Part shown: positions 38,862-48,089 of the stretch, one piece after another
Position numbering within the stretch: the stretch's first letter is position 1
Layout: each line of letters begins with the position of its first letter
Source: Hyphomicrobiaceae bacterium
GTDB lineage: Bacteria; Pseudomonadota; Alphaproteobacteria; Rhizobiales; Devosiaceae
DNA length: 64,000 bases
Assembly: GCA_020638095.1 (NCBI GenBank)
Contig: JACKJF010000004.1
Span: 248,001 to 312,000 of the forward strand
Direction: 5' to 3'
Notes under the pieces: generated by a model
Seen by the model: only the letters and a program-made list of their open reading frames with translations
Told to the model about the DNA's origin: nothing
Database searches by the model: none
Made by a program: the position numbers and the translations under genes

Positions 38862-39626
38862 ATGCAACCTGTCAAGGGTGTCCTGATCGATCTGGGAGGA
38901 GTCGTTTATCAGGGCGATGATGCCATCGCCGGCGCGCCGGCGGCCATCGAACGGTTGCGGGCGGCTAACATGCCGTTCCGTTTCCTGACCAACACGACCA
39001 GCCAGCCCGCCCGTGGCATTCTCGAAAAACTCGCCAGCATCGGCGTTCCGGTCTCCCGCGCGGAACTGTTCACACCGGCCGATGCTGCCCGCGCCTATGC
39101 GGCGCGGCATGGCCTCAATGCGCACCCGCTTGTCGCGCCGGCGCTGCTTGAAGATTTCGCCGGACTGCCAGGCGGAAGCCGTGAGGCTGTCGTCGTCGGC
39201 GATGCGCGCGACGGTTTCACATTTTCCACACTCAACGACGCGTTCCGGCGCATCTGGCAGGGTGCCGAGCTGATCTCACTCGCCAGCAATCGCTACTATG
39301 CCGACAGCGACGGACAGCCAAGCCTCGATGTCGGCGCCTTTGTCGCCGCCCTCGAATATGCCGCCGGCGTCAAGGCAATGGTGCTTGGCAAGCCCTCGGC
39401 GGATTTCTTCCGCTCGGCTGTCGCCGACATGGGTCTTCATCCGTCCGAAGTCGCGATGATCGGCGACGATGCCGAATTCGATGTCGCTGCAGCAATTCTC
39501 GCTGGTCTCCAGGGTATTCTTGTCCATACCGGCAAGTGGACCCCCGAAACCGCACAAAAGATCGCGCCCCAGCCGACGCACGAACGCGCCGACCTCAATG
39601 AGGCCGTTTCATTGCTACTCGATTGA
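38862..39626 (+). CDS. HAD-superfamily IIA phosphatase (LHPP/HDHD2-like)
   Basis: A 254-residue cytoplasmic HAD hydrolase of the NagD/IIA subclass. The motif I nucleophile is D10 in VLIDLGGVVYQG. Motif II is FLTNTTS, motif III is VLGKPSADFF and motif IV is MIGDDAEFD. The usual second Asp of motif I (DxD) is replaced by Gly. LHPP and HDHD2 proteins also lack that Asp (Ser there), which places the protein near that branch. The substrate is unknown; phospholysine or phosphohistidine or small phosphate esters are possibilities from the family. GGGGG precedes the ATG at 38862. Confidence 0.83.
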   Translation: MQPVKGVLIDLGGVVYQGDDAIAGAPAAIERLRAANMPFRFLTNTTSQPARGILEKLASIGVPVSRAELFTPADAARAYAARHGLNAHPLVAPALLEDFAGLPGGSREAVVVGDARDGFTFSTLNDAFRRIWQGAELISLASNRYYADSDGQPSLDVGAFVAALEYAAGVKAMVLGKPSADFFRSAVADMGLHPSEVAMIGDDAEFDVAAAILAGLQGILVHTGKWTPETAQKIAPQPTHERADLNEAVSLLLD

Positions 39627-39649
39627 AGCGAATGGGTGTACGCCGGCGA

Positions 39650-40831
39650 TTACCGCCCCGCGCCCATGCCCACTTCGAAGGCCTTCTTTCTGAGCGGTGG
39701 GATGAGCTTGAGCGCCCAGATGCCGCCGGCCCTGACCATTTGCTGTGGCAACAGGTCCGAAAGAAGCGAGCGGAACAGCGTATCGACGAAACGCGTCGTG
39801 CGGTCGATATCGCCGGCGCGTTTGCGAGCAAACGCCTCCGACAACGCCATGGCTTGGTCTGCTGTGTCAATTCGAGGCGAGGCCTTGATCGCTTCGACAA
39901 GGTCTTCGACGTCCCGCAACCCGAGATTAAGCCCCTGCGCGCCGATGGGCGGGAAGGCGTGCGCCGCTTCGCCGACTAGAACGCCGCCGTTTCGCCCGGC
40001 CGTATTTGCGGAGAGGGTGGAAAGCGGGAAAACGAAAACCCGGCTCCTCAGGGCGATGTCGCCGTATAGATTGAGCGATTTGCGCTTCATTTCAGCCATG
40101 AGCTCGGCTTCGGGAAGCGCCGCGGCGTGACGCAGCGCGTCTGCCTTGTCCACCCAAACCAGATTGGCCGTGCTGCCACCGGCCGGAACCAAGGTGAATG
40201 GGCCGTTCGGGTAGTGGAACTCGACGCTTTCCGGCCCGAGGTCGCGGCCAAGCTCCAGGTCACATACCAGTGCGCTTTGGGCGAAGTCGTGATTGCGAAC
40301 CGTAATGCCAAGAGCCTGACGGACTGGCGATTTCTTGCCATCGGCGCCAACCAGAAGCGCAGCACCGACGCTTTCGCCCGATGACAGGGTGACGGTCCAA
40401 TCCCCGTCGACTTGAGAAAACCCGACGGCCTTTTCCGCCACGACTTTTATGTTCGATAGTTTCGCAATTGCGCCGTTGAGCCGTTCCAGCAGATCGGCAT
40501 TGCCGAAATTGTATGAAAACGCTTCGAGCCCTGCCGAGCGCGCATCGAAAAGCGTTTCTGGCGCGCGGATCAGCCGCTTGGTCGCGTCAATCAACCGGAT
40601 CCGTTCCAGCGGGGTCGCGATTTCGCGTGCGTCCTCGAACAGCCCGAGCGATTGCAGGAAGCGCGCCGTCGGCAGCATGAGCGCGGACGTTCGCTGGTCG
40701 CGCGGCGCCGGCGGCGCGATGAACGCGACGTCGCGTCCCGCCTGACCGAGCGCCAGCGCGAGGCTTGCGCCCGCCAGCCCGCCGCCGACAATCGCTATTT
40801 CCGCCCGGTTGGCCTTCGTTGATCGTGCCAT
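39650..40831 (-). CDS. UbiH/UbiF/VisC-family FAD-dependent hydroxylase
   Basis: Flavoprotein monooxygenase of 393 residues, probably hydroxylating the benzoquinone ring in ubiquinone synthesis. The N-terminal FAD motif [17 protein letters not shown] and the second FAD motif VGEAAHAFPPIGAQGLNLGLRDVEDL (here in two parts: VGEAAHAFPPIGAQG and LNLGLRDVEDL) are typical of the UbiH family. The mid-protein LLVGADGKKSPVRQALGI is the NAD(P)H/FAD DG motif. The ring position modified cannot be read from sequence. ATG 40831 begins MARSTKANRAEIAIVGGG. It is divergent from the TerC gene. Confidence 0.88.
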   Translation of the reverse strand: MARSTKANRAEIAIVGGGLAGASLALALGQAGRDVAFIAPPAPRDQRTSALMLPTARFLQSLGLFEDAREIATPLERIRLIDATKRLIRAPETLFDARSAGLEAFSYNFGNADLLERLNGAIAKLSNIKVVAEKAVGFSQVDGDWTVTLSSGESVGAALLVGADGKKSPVRQALGITVRNHDFAQSALVCDLELGRDLGPESVEFHYPNGPFTLVPAGGSTANLVWVDKADALRHAAALPEAELMAEMKRKSLNLYGDIALRSRVFVFPLSTLSANTAGRNGGVLVGEAAHAFPPIGAQGLNLGLRDVEDLVEAIKASPRIDTADQAMALSEAFARKRAGDIDRTTRFVDTLFRSLLSDLLPQQMVRAGGIWALKLIPPLRKKAFEVGMGAGR

Positions 40832-40944
40832 TTTCAAGTTCCCTGCGATTTGGCATGCCCGCAATAGAGCGCGCACGCCGGACCTTTTCAAGTGCCGAGC
40901 CAGACCCTAGGCTGAGCCTCCAAGCCTTACGACAGGAGAGTCCT

Positions 40945-41685
40945 TTGTTCGCGCTTCTGGCCGATCCAAATACCTGGGCATCTTTGGCGACGCTGACCTT
41001 GATGGAGATCATCCTGGGCGTCGATAACATCGTTTTCATTTCAGTTCTGGTCTCGAAACTACCCGAATCTCAGGCCCGCCTGGCGCGTCAAATCGGCCTC
41101 TCCATGGCCCTTGTTTTCCGGATCTTGCTCCTTCTGGTCCTGAGCTGGCTGATCGGGTTGACCAATCCGTTGTTCGAATTGCTGGGTCACGCCTATTCCT
41201 GGCGGGACATAATTCTCTTCGTCGGCGGCGCATTCCTCATCTACAAGGCCACCAGCGAAATTCACGAGGAAATCGAGGACCCTCATGATCCGAGCGCGGA
41301 CGACATGGTTGGCATGGCACTCTCCGCCATCGTCGCGCAGATTGTCGTGATCGATGCGGTCTTTTCCATCGATTCCATCGTGACGGCCATCGGCATGGCT
41401 CAGCACGTCGAGGTCATGATCGCTGCGGTCATCATCGCCGTCGGCATCATGTACGCGGCGAGCGCACCCATTTCGGATTTCATTGGCCGACATCCCACCA
41501 CCAAGATGCTGGCGCTCGCCTTTTTGATCCTCATCGGCGTGTCGCTGGTCGCCGACGCGATCGGCTTCCACATTCCGAAAGGCTACATCTACGCCGCGAT
41601 GCTTTTCTCGGTTGTGGTCGAGGCCATCAACATCACGGCCTCGGCCCGCCGCAAGGCACGTAATGCAGGAAAGGAGCATTCATGA
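40945..41685 (+). CDS. TerC family integral membrane protein
   Basis: A 246-residue polytopic protein of the TerC/YjbE family; members have been linked to metal-ion efflux (manganese) and protein metallation. The acidic membrane motifs LMEIILGVDNIVFISVL and DAVFSIDSIVTAIGMAQ, each with a buried Asp, are diagnostic. Six to seven helices are seen. The start is TTG at 40945, chosen because GACAGGAGAG sits at ideal spacing and LFALLADPNTW matches the family start. An upstream in-frame ATG at 40855 would overlap the promoter region of the divergent gene. The stop overlaps the next start by 4 bases. Confidence 0.88.
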   Translation: MFALLADPNTWASLATLTLMEIILGVDNIVFISVLVSKLPESQARLARQIGLSMALVFRILLLLVLSWLIGLTNPLFELLGHAYSWRDIILFVGGAFLIYKATSEIHEEIEDPHDPSADDMVGMALSAIVAQIVVIDAVFSIDSIVTAIGMAQHVEVMIAAVIIAVGIMYAASAPISDFIGRHPTTKMLALAFLILIGVSLVADAIGFHIPKGYIYAAMLFSVVVEAINITASARRKARNAGKEHS

Positions 41686-42659
41686 CCGAATCGACCCGCA
41701 TCGTCGTTCGCAAGTTCGGCGGACCGGACGTTCTGGAGCTCGAAACGGTCGATCTGGCGCCACCGGCAGCCGGCGAAATCCAGGTGCGCAACACCGCCAT
41801 CGGTCTCAATTTTCTCGATTGCTACCAGCGCTCGGGACTCTATCCGATGTCCCTGCCGTTCGTGCCCGGAAATGAGGCAGCAGGCATTGTTGAGAAAGTC
41901 GGCGAGGGCGTCACGGCCTTCAAACCGGGTGATCGGGTGGTTTCAAAAACCCCGCCGGGCGCCTATGCCACCCTTCGCAATCTGCCGGAACGGAACCTCG
42001 CGCATATTCCTAACGGGGTGTCCGACGATGTTGCTGCGGCCATCTATCTGAAAGGTTTGACCGCCTTTTACCTCCTGAAACTGACGTTCCCGGTCGGTCC
42101 GGGCCATACGATCGTGGTCAGCGCCGCGGCCGGTGGTGTCGGCCAGATTCTCACCCAATGGGGCAGGTCATTGGGCGCAAAAGTGATCGGTATTGCGGGC
42201 GGCCCGGCCAAGTGCGCGCGTGTGAGGGAAAGCGGATGTGAAATCGTCATCGATTCCCTCAGCGACGATATCGTCACCAAGGTGCGCGAGGCGACCGGCG
42301 GAAAGGGTGCCGACGTTGTCTATGACTCGGTCGGCAAGGACACGTTTGAATCATCGCTCGATTGCCTCAAACCGCGCGGTTTGATGGTCAGCTTTGGCAA
42401 TTCGACCGGCCCCGTCGCCGTGCCCAATCTCGGCATTCTCGCCTCCAAGGGCTCGCTTTTTGTCACCCGGCCGACCCTCGCGCACTATTTCCCCGATGCG
42501 GCCAGCGAACGCGCAGCTGCGCGGGAGCTTTTCGACGCCTATCTGGTCGGCACCTTCAAGATTCGCGTTGGTCAGGAATTCGCGCTCAGCGATGTTCAAA
42601 GCGCCCACCAGGCCATCGAATCCCGCGCGACCAGTGGCGCGACCATCATTCGCCCGTGA
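41682..42659 (+). CDS. NADPH:quinone oxidoreductase (zinc-independent MDR family)
   Basis: Medium-chain dehydrogenase/reductase of the QOR type, 325 residues. It reduces quinones or enones with NADPH in the cytoplasm. The family signature NFLDCYQRSGLYPMSLPF is followed by VPGNEAAGIVEKVGEG. The Rossmann motif is VSAAAGGVGQILTQWG, and FGNSTGPVA follows. The zinc-binding cysteines of alcohol dehydrogenases are absent. It is translationally coupled to the TerC gene (ATGA). The physiological substrate is unknown. Confidence 0.92.
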   Translation: MTESTRIVVRKFGGPDVLELETVDLAPPAAGEIQVRNTAIGLNFLDCYQRSGLYPMSLPFVPGNEAAGIVEKVGEGVTAFKPGDRVVSKTPPGAYATLRNLPERNLAHIPNGVSDDVAAAIYLKGLTAFYLLKLTFPVGPGHTIVVSAAAGGVGQILTQWGRSLGAKVIGIAGGPAKCARVRESGCEIVIDSLSDDIVTKVREATGGKGADVVYDSVGKDTFESSLDCLKPRGLMVSFGNSTGPVAVPNLGILASKGSLFVTRPTLAHYFPDAASERAAARELFDAYLVGTFKIRVGQEFALSDVQSAHQAIESRATSGATIIRP

Positions 42660-42741
42660 CCCGCTCGGATCGCTTGCATGGCCACTTTGGCTTCGATAAA
42701 CCCGCGCCAGGGCGCTTGGTCGCCTCATTGCCTGCGCTACC

Positions 42742-42831
42742 GGGTGGGTGGCAGAGTGGTTGAATGCACCGGTCTTGAAAACCGGCGGGCGTGTAAGCGT
42801 CTCGGGGGTTCGAATCCCTCCCCACCCGCCA
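42742..42831 (+). tRNA. tRNA-Ser (anticodon UGA)
   Basis: The 90-base cloverleaf includes a genomically encoded CCA (42829-42831). The acceptor arm GGGTGGG pairs with CCCACCC, followed by discriminator G. The anticodon arm CCGGT-CTTGAAA-ACCGG presents TGA. A long variable arm (about GCGGGCGTGTAAGCGTCTCG) is typical of type II tRNA-Ser. The T-arm GGGGGTTCGAATCCCTC is intact. No integrase or duplicated 3' end is seen nearby. Confidence 0.95.
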
Positions 42832-42851
42832 GCTGCCGCCGGGGCATTTGA

Positions 42852-43520
42852 ATGCCGGTTCCGTCCCCATCGAACCAGCCTAATCCGCTGATCATGCCGC
42901 TCGGCGACGAGGGATTGCTCGTTCGTTTCGCCCAGACCCTCGACGATTGTGCAAACCGGCGCGCCATCGCATTCGCCAGGCGGCTCCACGACGAACCGAT
43001 ACCCGGCGTGTGCGAAGTGGTTCCAAACCTTGTTTCCGTCCTGCTTCGATATCAGCCTGAATCGATCACCTTCCAGAAACTCGCCGGCGAGGTCCGCCTC
43101 CGTTTGTTGGCAGTTGATGAAACAGATTCGCAGGCAGGCCGGCATTGGGACTTGCCGGCCCGGTTTGATGGCCCCGACCTTGCGGAAGTCGCCGGCCTGC
43201 TTGAATTGGACGTTGCCACTTTCCTGAAAGCGCACGCGAAGACCAACCTGAGAGTGCTGGCGGTCGGCTTCGCACCGGGTTTTCTTTATTGCGGCATGCA
43301 CCCCGCAAACCTCGTCGTGCCCCGCCGCAAGGCGCTCCGTTCAAGGGTTCCCGCGGGAACCATCCTTTTTGCAGCCGGTCAGACCGCCATCACCGCGACC
43401 GAGGTGCCGACGGGCTGGCACGTCATCGGCCATACGGACTTCGCCAATTTCGATCCTTTGGCGAATCCGCCGGTGCGAATCGTCGCCGGCGACCATATCC
43501 GTTTCGTGAGTGTCCGATGA
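42852..43520 (+). CDS. pxpB: 5-oxoprolinase subunit PxpB
   Basis: Allophanate-hydrolase-subunit-1-like (KipI family) component of the ATP-dependent 5-oxoprolinase PxpABC, which recycles 5-oxoproline to glutamate. The 222-residue protein shows LGDEGLLVRFAQ near the start, LRVLAVGFAPGFLYCG and VPRRKALRSRVPAGTILFA, the characteristic KipI segments. It begins 20 bases after the tRNA-Ser gene and overlaps pxpC by 4 bases. Confidence 0.92.
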   Translation: MPVPSPSNQPNPLIMPLGDEGLLVRFAQTLDDCANRRAIAFARRLHDEPIPGVCEVVPNLVSVLLRYQPESITFQKLAGEVRLRLLAVDETDSQAGRHWDLPARFDGPDLAEVAGLLELDVATFLKAHAKTNLRVLAVGFAPGFLYCGMHPANLVVPRRKALRSRVPAGTILFAAGQTAITATEVPTGWHVIGHTDFANFDPLANPPVRIVAGDHIRFVSVR

Positions 43521-44419
43521 CGTCGCTGAAAATCATCGCCGCACCGCCACTGGCCACCATTCAGGACCAAGGCCGCTTCGGCATGCTGAAATTTGGTGTC
43601 TCCGCGTCCGGCCCTCTCGATCGGGCGGGCTTCGCGCGGGCGGGCAAACTGCTTGACGGTCTGGCGGGTGCAGCCCTCGAACTGGCCGGCGGCCGGTTTG
43701 CCGCGAAGATTACCGGTGGCACCGTGCGTGCAGCCTGTAGCGGCGGCAACTTCGCACTCTCGGTGAACGGCAAGCCGCGAAGCTGGAGCAGCCGCATCGT
43801 TTTGCGCGATGGCGACCAGCTGGAGATCGTACCGGGAAAACAGGGCAACTTCGCCTATGTGCGGTTCGACCGTGAACTGGACGTTCCGCTTGTGATGGGT
43901 AGCAGAAGCACCAATCTGATCGCCGGTCTCGGTGGCTTTGACGGACGAAACCTGAAAACCGGCGACACGATTGGATTCGCCAAGGCGGCGCTGGCCGGCG
44001 TCAAATCCGGTTCAAATCCCAGACCGGACGATGGCCCGATCCGCTTCATCTGGGGCATTCACGCCGACATTCTGCCAAAGGATCTGCGGTCAGCATTTGC
44101 CGAGGGGCGTTTCACAGTGTCCGCCCAGATTGACCGCATGGGTCTCCGGCTCAACGATGAAACCGGCGTCTTTGCGCGCATCGAGGCGCTGCATCTCGTT
44201 TCCGATGCCGTGGTGCCCGGTGATGTCCAGATCCTCGGCGACGGCACACCGGTCATCCTGATGCGTGATCACCAGCCGACCGGCGGCTATCCGCGCATCG
44301 CCACGATCGTGTCCGATGATCTGTCGCGGCTTGCGCAAATGAGGCCCGGCACCGGCGTAAGATTTGAACCGATCAGCCTCGAACGCCTGGAACGTGAGCG
44401 GGGAAGGGCGAGCAAATGA
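43517..44419 (+). CDS. pxpC: 5-oxoprolinase subunit PxpC
   Basis: Allophanate-hydrolase-subunit-2-like (KipA family) component of 5-oxoprolinase, 300 residues. It opens LATIQDQGRFGMLKFGVSAS followed by GPLDRAGF, the family hallmark. MGSRSTNLIAGLGGFDGR and ILMRDHQPTGGYPRIATI also match. The ATG at 43517 overlaps the pxpB stop, and the stop overlaps pxpA (ATGA on both sides), so the three subunits are translationally coupled. Confidence 0.92.
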   Translation: MTSLKIIAAPPLATIQDQGRFGMLKFGVSASGPLDRAGFARAGKLLDGLAGAALELAGGRFAAKITGGTVRAACSGGNFALSVNGKPRSWSSRIVLRDGDQLEIVPGKQGNFAYVRFDRELDVPLVMGSRSTNLIAGLGGFDGRNLKTGDTIGFAKAALAGVKSGSNPRPDDGPIRFIWGIHADILPKDLRSAFAEGRFTVSAQIDRMGLRLNDETGVFARIEALHLVSDAVVPGDVQILGDGTPVILMRDHQPTGGYPRIATIVSDDLSRLAQMRPGTGVRFEPISLERLERERGRASK

Positions 44420-45156
44420 GCGCTGCGATCGATCTCAACGCCGACCTTGGCGAAGGGGCGCCGTTCGACGCGGACCTGATGCGGATTGTCTCAAGCGCCA
44501 GTATTGCCTGCGGCGGACATGCCGGCGACGCCAATACGATTTACGAAACCATGTTGCTGGCCAAGGCGAACCATGTCCGCATCGGTGCGCATCCGTCCTA
44601 TGCCGACCGGGCGAATTTCGGCCGCCTGAAAATCCTGCAGCCGCACGACGTGACCGTCGCCGATGTTCTGACCCAGTTGGAGGTGTTTGCGGCCGTGGCC
44701 CAGGAGGCAGGGGTCCAAGTTGCCTATGTCAAACCCCACGGTGCGCTTTACAATGAAACTGCGAAGGATGCCGGGCTTTGTCTTGCGCTCTATTCCGCGA
44801 TCCGCGCCCGGCCTGGCATCGGTGCAGTCATGGGCCTGCCGGCAACCCAGCATGAACTGGCTGCGCGGGAAACCGGCCTGACGTTCATTTCGGAGGCCTT
44901 TGCCGACCGGGCCTATGAGGAAAATGGGACGCTCGCTCCGCGTTCCGAACGAGGTGCAGTGCACGAAGACATTCCCGCAATCGTTGCGCAGGCCACGGAG
45001 ATCGCGCGACACGGGGCGGTTACGGCCAGAACCGGCAGCAATATTCCGCTTTCCGCCCGCTCGATTTGCCTCCACGGCGACAGTGAACACGCGCTCGCCG
45101 CCGCCCGCGCCATCCGCGCTGCGTTCGAGGCCGAAGACATTGAAATCCGGGCCTAG
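44416..45156 (+). CDS. pxpA: 5-oxoprolinase subunit PxpA (LamB/YcsF family)
   Basis: TIM-barrel subunit of 5-oxoprolinase, 246 residues. The family motifs DLNADLGEGAPFDADLMRIV, SIACGGHAGD, RIGAHPSYAD and VKPHGALYNETA are all present. It completes a pxpBCA operon with no associated transporter gene. The gene is convergent with the corrinoid reactivator gene and overlaps it by 4 bases at the stop codons. Confidence 0.94.
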   Translation: MSAAIDLNADLGEGAPFDADLMRIVSSASIACGGHAGDANTIYETMLLAKANHVRIGAHPSYADRANFGRLKILQPHDVTVADVLTQLEVFAAVAQEAGVQVAYVKPHGALYNETAKDAGLCLALYSAIRARPGIGAVMGLPATQHELAARETGLTFISEAFADRAYEENGTLAPRSERGAVHEDIPAIVAQATEIARHGAVTARTGSNIPLSARSICLHGDSEHALAAARAIRAAFEAEDIEIRA

Positions 45157-47174
45157 CTGTCCCGCTTGCGCCGCCGGCGGCGGCCCTGCGGGCCGGAGGA
45201 GGGCGCCGCGGCACCCATGCCAAAATGCGCGCGGGTGAGGGGGAACGGATCACGTCCGTTGGGAATTCCCATCGCGGCAACGAAATGCTCCTGAAATCTG
45301 GGTTCCAGCGCCGTTTCGATCTTGGTGACCTTTGGAACCAGGTTTTCGATGTCCGCCCGCGCGCCGATATCGAGTAGCGCCTTGAGCGCACCCTGGCCTG
45401 CGGCGTTGCCGATGGCCCGCACTCCCTCGACAGCACAATCTGGCACAAGACCCAGCAGGAGGGCGTGCGCCGGATCGACATAGGAGCCGAAGGCCCCCGC
45501 AAGGCTGATATCGCCAATCGTGTTGAGCCCCGCATGTTCCATCAAGAGCATCACCCCGGCATAAAGCGCGCCCTTGGCCAGCTGGATGGCCCGCACGTCC
45601 GTCTGGGTGATAATCAGCCGCGGCTCTTCCGCGCGAACGACGTAAGAAAACGTCCGCCCGTTAGGGACAAGCAGTGCCTCTTCCATCACGTTCTCGGGCC
45701 CACGGATGATCCCGTCGGGGCTGATGATCCCCGCAAGCAGCATCTGCCCGACGATTTCGATGATACCCGACCCGCAAATGCCGGTCACGCCGGTCGCCGC
45801 CGACTGCTCGGCAAATCCGGTTTCGTCAGACCAAGCTTCTGCCCCGATGATCTTGTATTTTGCCAAATGCGTTGAAGCATCGATGCGGATGCGCTCGATC
45901 GCGCCCGGCGCCGCACGCTGCCCGCACGAAATCTCCGCGCCCTCGAGCGCCGGTCCGGTCGGCGAACTGGCGGCAAAGAGGTTCGTGCCGTCCCAGAGCG
46001 CGATTTCGGCATTGGTTCCGATATCGACGATCAGCCGAGGTTCTGGCGACAGATCCGGCCGTTCGGCCAGGAGCACCGCCGCCGCGTCGGCCCCGACATG
46101 CCCCGCGATGATGGGCAGGATGTAGCAGGTCGCGCCCGAGCCGAGGTCAAGACCCAGCTCTTCGGCGGAAACATGCACAGCGCGTGAAACCGCCGGATTG
46201 AACGGCGCCTGCCCGAGCGGCGTGGGGTCAAGTCCCAAAAAGAGGTGATGCATCACCGGGTTGGCGACGAATACCGCGTCGAGCAGGCACTCGCGGCCTT
46301 GTCCGGCGCGCGCCAGGACTTCGCCGATCAGCTCGTTGATCGTGCCACGCACCGCCTCGGTCAGCCTTTCGCGCCCGCCTTCGTTCATCATCACGTAGGA
46401 GACGCGGCTCATCAGGTCTTCGCCGAAGCGGATCTGCGGATTGGCGCGTCCGGAGGAGGCCAGAATCTGCCCGCTCATCAGGTCGACCAGATGCGCTGCA
46501 ATCGTGGTCGAGCCGATATCGACAGCCAGCCCCAGGACCGTGTCGTCGTAACCCGGCACGATGCGAATAAGCGCCGGCCGGGGTCCGGCGAATGACAAGA
46601 ATGCAGTCACGGCGCATTTGCCAACCCTCATGGCAGTTTGAACCTGGGCCAACATGCCAAACGGCACGTCGATCTCGCCAAGTCCGAACGATTGCCTGAG
46701 GCCATCAACCACCCGGTCAGCATCGCCGACCGGATTGTGGAGGTCCGGTTCCGGCAGCTCCAGGTAGAAGGGCCGAACGGCCGGATCGCGCACCATGCCG
46801 ACAGTGTTGGCGTCCTTGCGAATGGTCTGCCCGGCGATGATCGAGGCGTCCGGCACGTCAATGACGACGTCGCTCACGATCTTGGCGGTGCAGGAGAGGC
46901 GGCGGTCCGGCTTCAGCCCACGTTTGGCGTCATACCGGTCCTCGATGAAACCGCGTGCACTCAGCGACGCCGCCGAACTTTTCACGCCGAACTTGGCGAA
47001 TTCGCCCTCTGCAACCTCGATCTGGCAGCGCCCGCAAATGCCGCGCCCGCCGCATATGCTTTCGATCTGCACACCGAGTTCGCGGGCCGCATCGAGCACC
47101 GGCGTGCCGATTGCGAACGTGCCGCGTTTGCCCGAGGGCTGGAAAATGACCTTTGCGGTTTGCGACGCGGGCAA
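45153..47174 (-). CDS. Corrinoid activation protein: 2Fe-2S ferredoxin plus DUF4445/ASKHA ATPase (RACo/RamA-like)
   Basis: A 673-residue reductive activator that would return oxidised Co(II) cobalamin to Co(I) at the cost of ATP. An N-terminal 2Fe-2S ferredoxin domain has cysteines C41, C47, C50 and C95 (CGGRGICGRC and LSCTAKI). A long ASKHA-type ATPase region has phosphate loops LAVDIGSTTIAAHLVD and LIVDIGTNAEIALWDG, with GICGSGIIEIVG. The chain ends in an arginine-rich tail (GRRRRRKRDS). The start is TTG 47174, 3 bases after the upstream gene's stop, with GCGAAGG at good spacing. It is the last gene of the split methionine synthase operon. Confidence 0.88.
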   Translation of the reverse strand: MPASQTAKVIFQPSGKRGTFAIGTPVLDAARELGVQIESICGGRGICGRCQIEVAEGEFAKFGVKSSAASLSARGFIEDRYDAKRGLKPDRRLSCTAKIVSDVVIDVPDASIIAGQTIRKDANTVGMVRDPAVRPFYLELPEPDLHNPVGDADRVVDGLRQSFGLGEIDVPFGMLAQVQTAMRVGKCAVTAFLSFAGPRPALIRIVPGYDDTVLGLAVDIGSTTIAAHLVDLMSGQILASSGRANPQIRFGEDLMSRVSYVMMNEGGRERLTEAVRGTINELIGEVLARAGQGRECLLDAVFVANPVMHHLFLGLDPTPLGQAPFNPAVSRAVHVSAEELGLDLGSGATCYILPIIAGHVGADAAAVLLAERPDLSPEPRLIVDIGTNAEIALWDGTNLFAASSPTGPALEGAEISCGQRAAPGAIERIRIDASTHLAKYKIIGAEAWSDETGFAEQSAATGVTGICGSGIIEIVGQMLLAGIISPDGIIRGPENVMEEALLVPNGRTFSYVVRAEEPRLIITQTDVRAIQLAKGALYAGVMLLMEHAGLNTIGDISLAGAFGSYVDPAHALLLGLVPDCAVEGVRAIGNAAGQGALKALLDIGARADIENLVPKVTKIETALEPRFQEHFVAAMGIPNGRDPFPLTRAHFGMGAAAPSSGPQGRRRRRKRDS

Positions 47175-47177
47175 GGT

Positions 47178-48089
47178 TCAGCCTTCGCCGCGATCGCGCC
47201 GCCGCCGGCCAGAACGGCGTCCGGCCGGAGCTTCGCCTTCCGGCGATTGCGGACGGTTGGCCCTCAGCCAGGCGGCGCAATCAGGATCGAGCCCGTTGAG
47301 CACATTGGCGGCTCTAACCGCCTGCATCTGTTCCTCGTGGAGGGGATTCATGATCGCCGAGGTCATTCCCGCGCCGGCGGCCATGGCGATGAAATGGCCG
47401 GTCAGCAAGTGCCGGTTCGGCACGCCGAACCCGACGTTGGAGGCGCCGCAGGTCGTATTGACCCCCAGTTCTTCGCGCAGACGCCGCACCAGCCGGAACA
47501 CCTGCGTACCGGCATCGTTCATCGCCCCGACCGGCATAACCAGCGGATCGACGACCACGTCTTCCTTGGGAATGCCATGATCCATGGCGCGCTCAACAAT
47601 CTTTTTGGCGACGGCAAAGCGCACGTCCGGGTCAGTCGAAATGCCCGTTTCGTCGTTGGAAATGGCGACGACCGCGGCGCCGTGCTTCTTGACGAGCGGC
47701 AGAACCCGTTCCAGCGACTCGTTTTCGCCCGTCACCGAATTGACCAGCGGCTTGCCCTGATAGACCGAAAGCCCCGCCTCAAGTGCATCGATGATCGAAG
47801 AATCGATCGAAAGCGGCACGTCTGTAATTGATTGGACCAGCTGAATGCACTCGGCGAGGATTTTCGGTTCGTCCGCAAGCGGTATGCCGGCGTTGACGTC
47901 GAGCACCATCGCGCCCGCCGCAACCTGCGCCAGCGCGTCCGCCGTCACCCGCGAATAGTCGCCGTTCTTCATTTCTTCGGCGAGGAGCTTGCGGCCGGTC
48001 GGGTTGATCCGTTCGCCAATCACGCAGAACGGCGCATCGAAGCCGATGGCAACGTCGCGTGTGGGCGACGAAAGAATGGTTCGGGTCAT
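47178..48089 (-). CDS. Methyltetrahydrofolate:corrinoid methyltransferase (pterin-binding domain protein)
   Basis: A 303-residue TIM-barrel protein of the pterin-binding family, equivalent to the methyl-THF domain of MetH. It would pass the methyl group of 5-methyl-THF to the separate corrinoid protein. Motifs seen are VIGERINPTGRK, MVLDVNAGIPL, PLSIDSSII, LVNSVTGE, VVDPLVMPVG and GASNVGFGVPNR. The last 20 or so residues form a basic tail (GRRSGRRRRDRGEG) beyond the barrel. It overlaps the preceding gene by 4 bases and lies 3 bases before the activator gene. AcsE- or MtgA-type methyltransferases share this fold, so the exact methyl donor is inferred from the operon. Confidence 0.88.
   Translation of the reverse strand: MTRTILSSPTRDVAIGFDAPFCVIGERINPTGRKLLAEEMKNGDYSRVTADALAQVAAGAMVLDVNAGIPLADEPKILAECIQLVQSITDVPLSIDSSIIDALEAGLSVYQGKPLVNSVTGENESLERVLPLVKKHGAAVVAISNDETGISTDPDVRFAVAKKIVERAMDHGIPKEDVVVDPLVMPVGAMNDAGTQVFRLVRRLREELGVNTTCGASNVGFGVPNRHLLTGHFIAMAAGAGMTSAIMNPLHEEQMQAVRAANVLNGLDPDCAAWLRANRPQSPEGEAPAGRRSGRRRRDRGEG

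Noticed and set aside
42742-45156. tRNA-Ser as the attachment site of an island carrying pxpBCA
   Set aside because: No integrase, no repeat of the tRNA 3' end and no compositional shift were seen; pxpBCA looks like ordinary chromosomal DNA.
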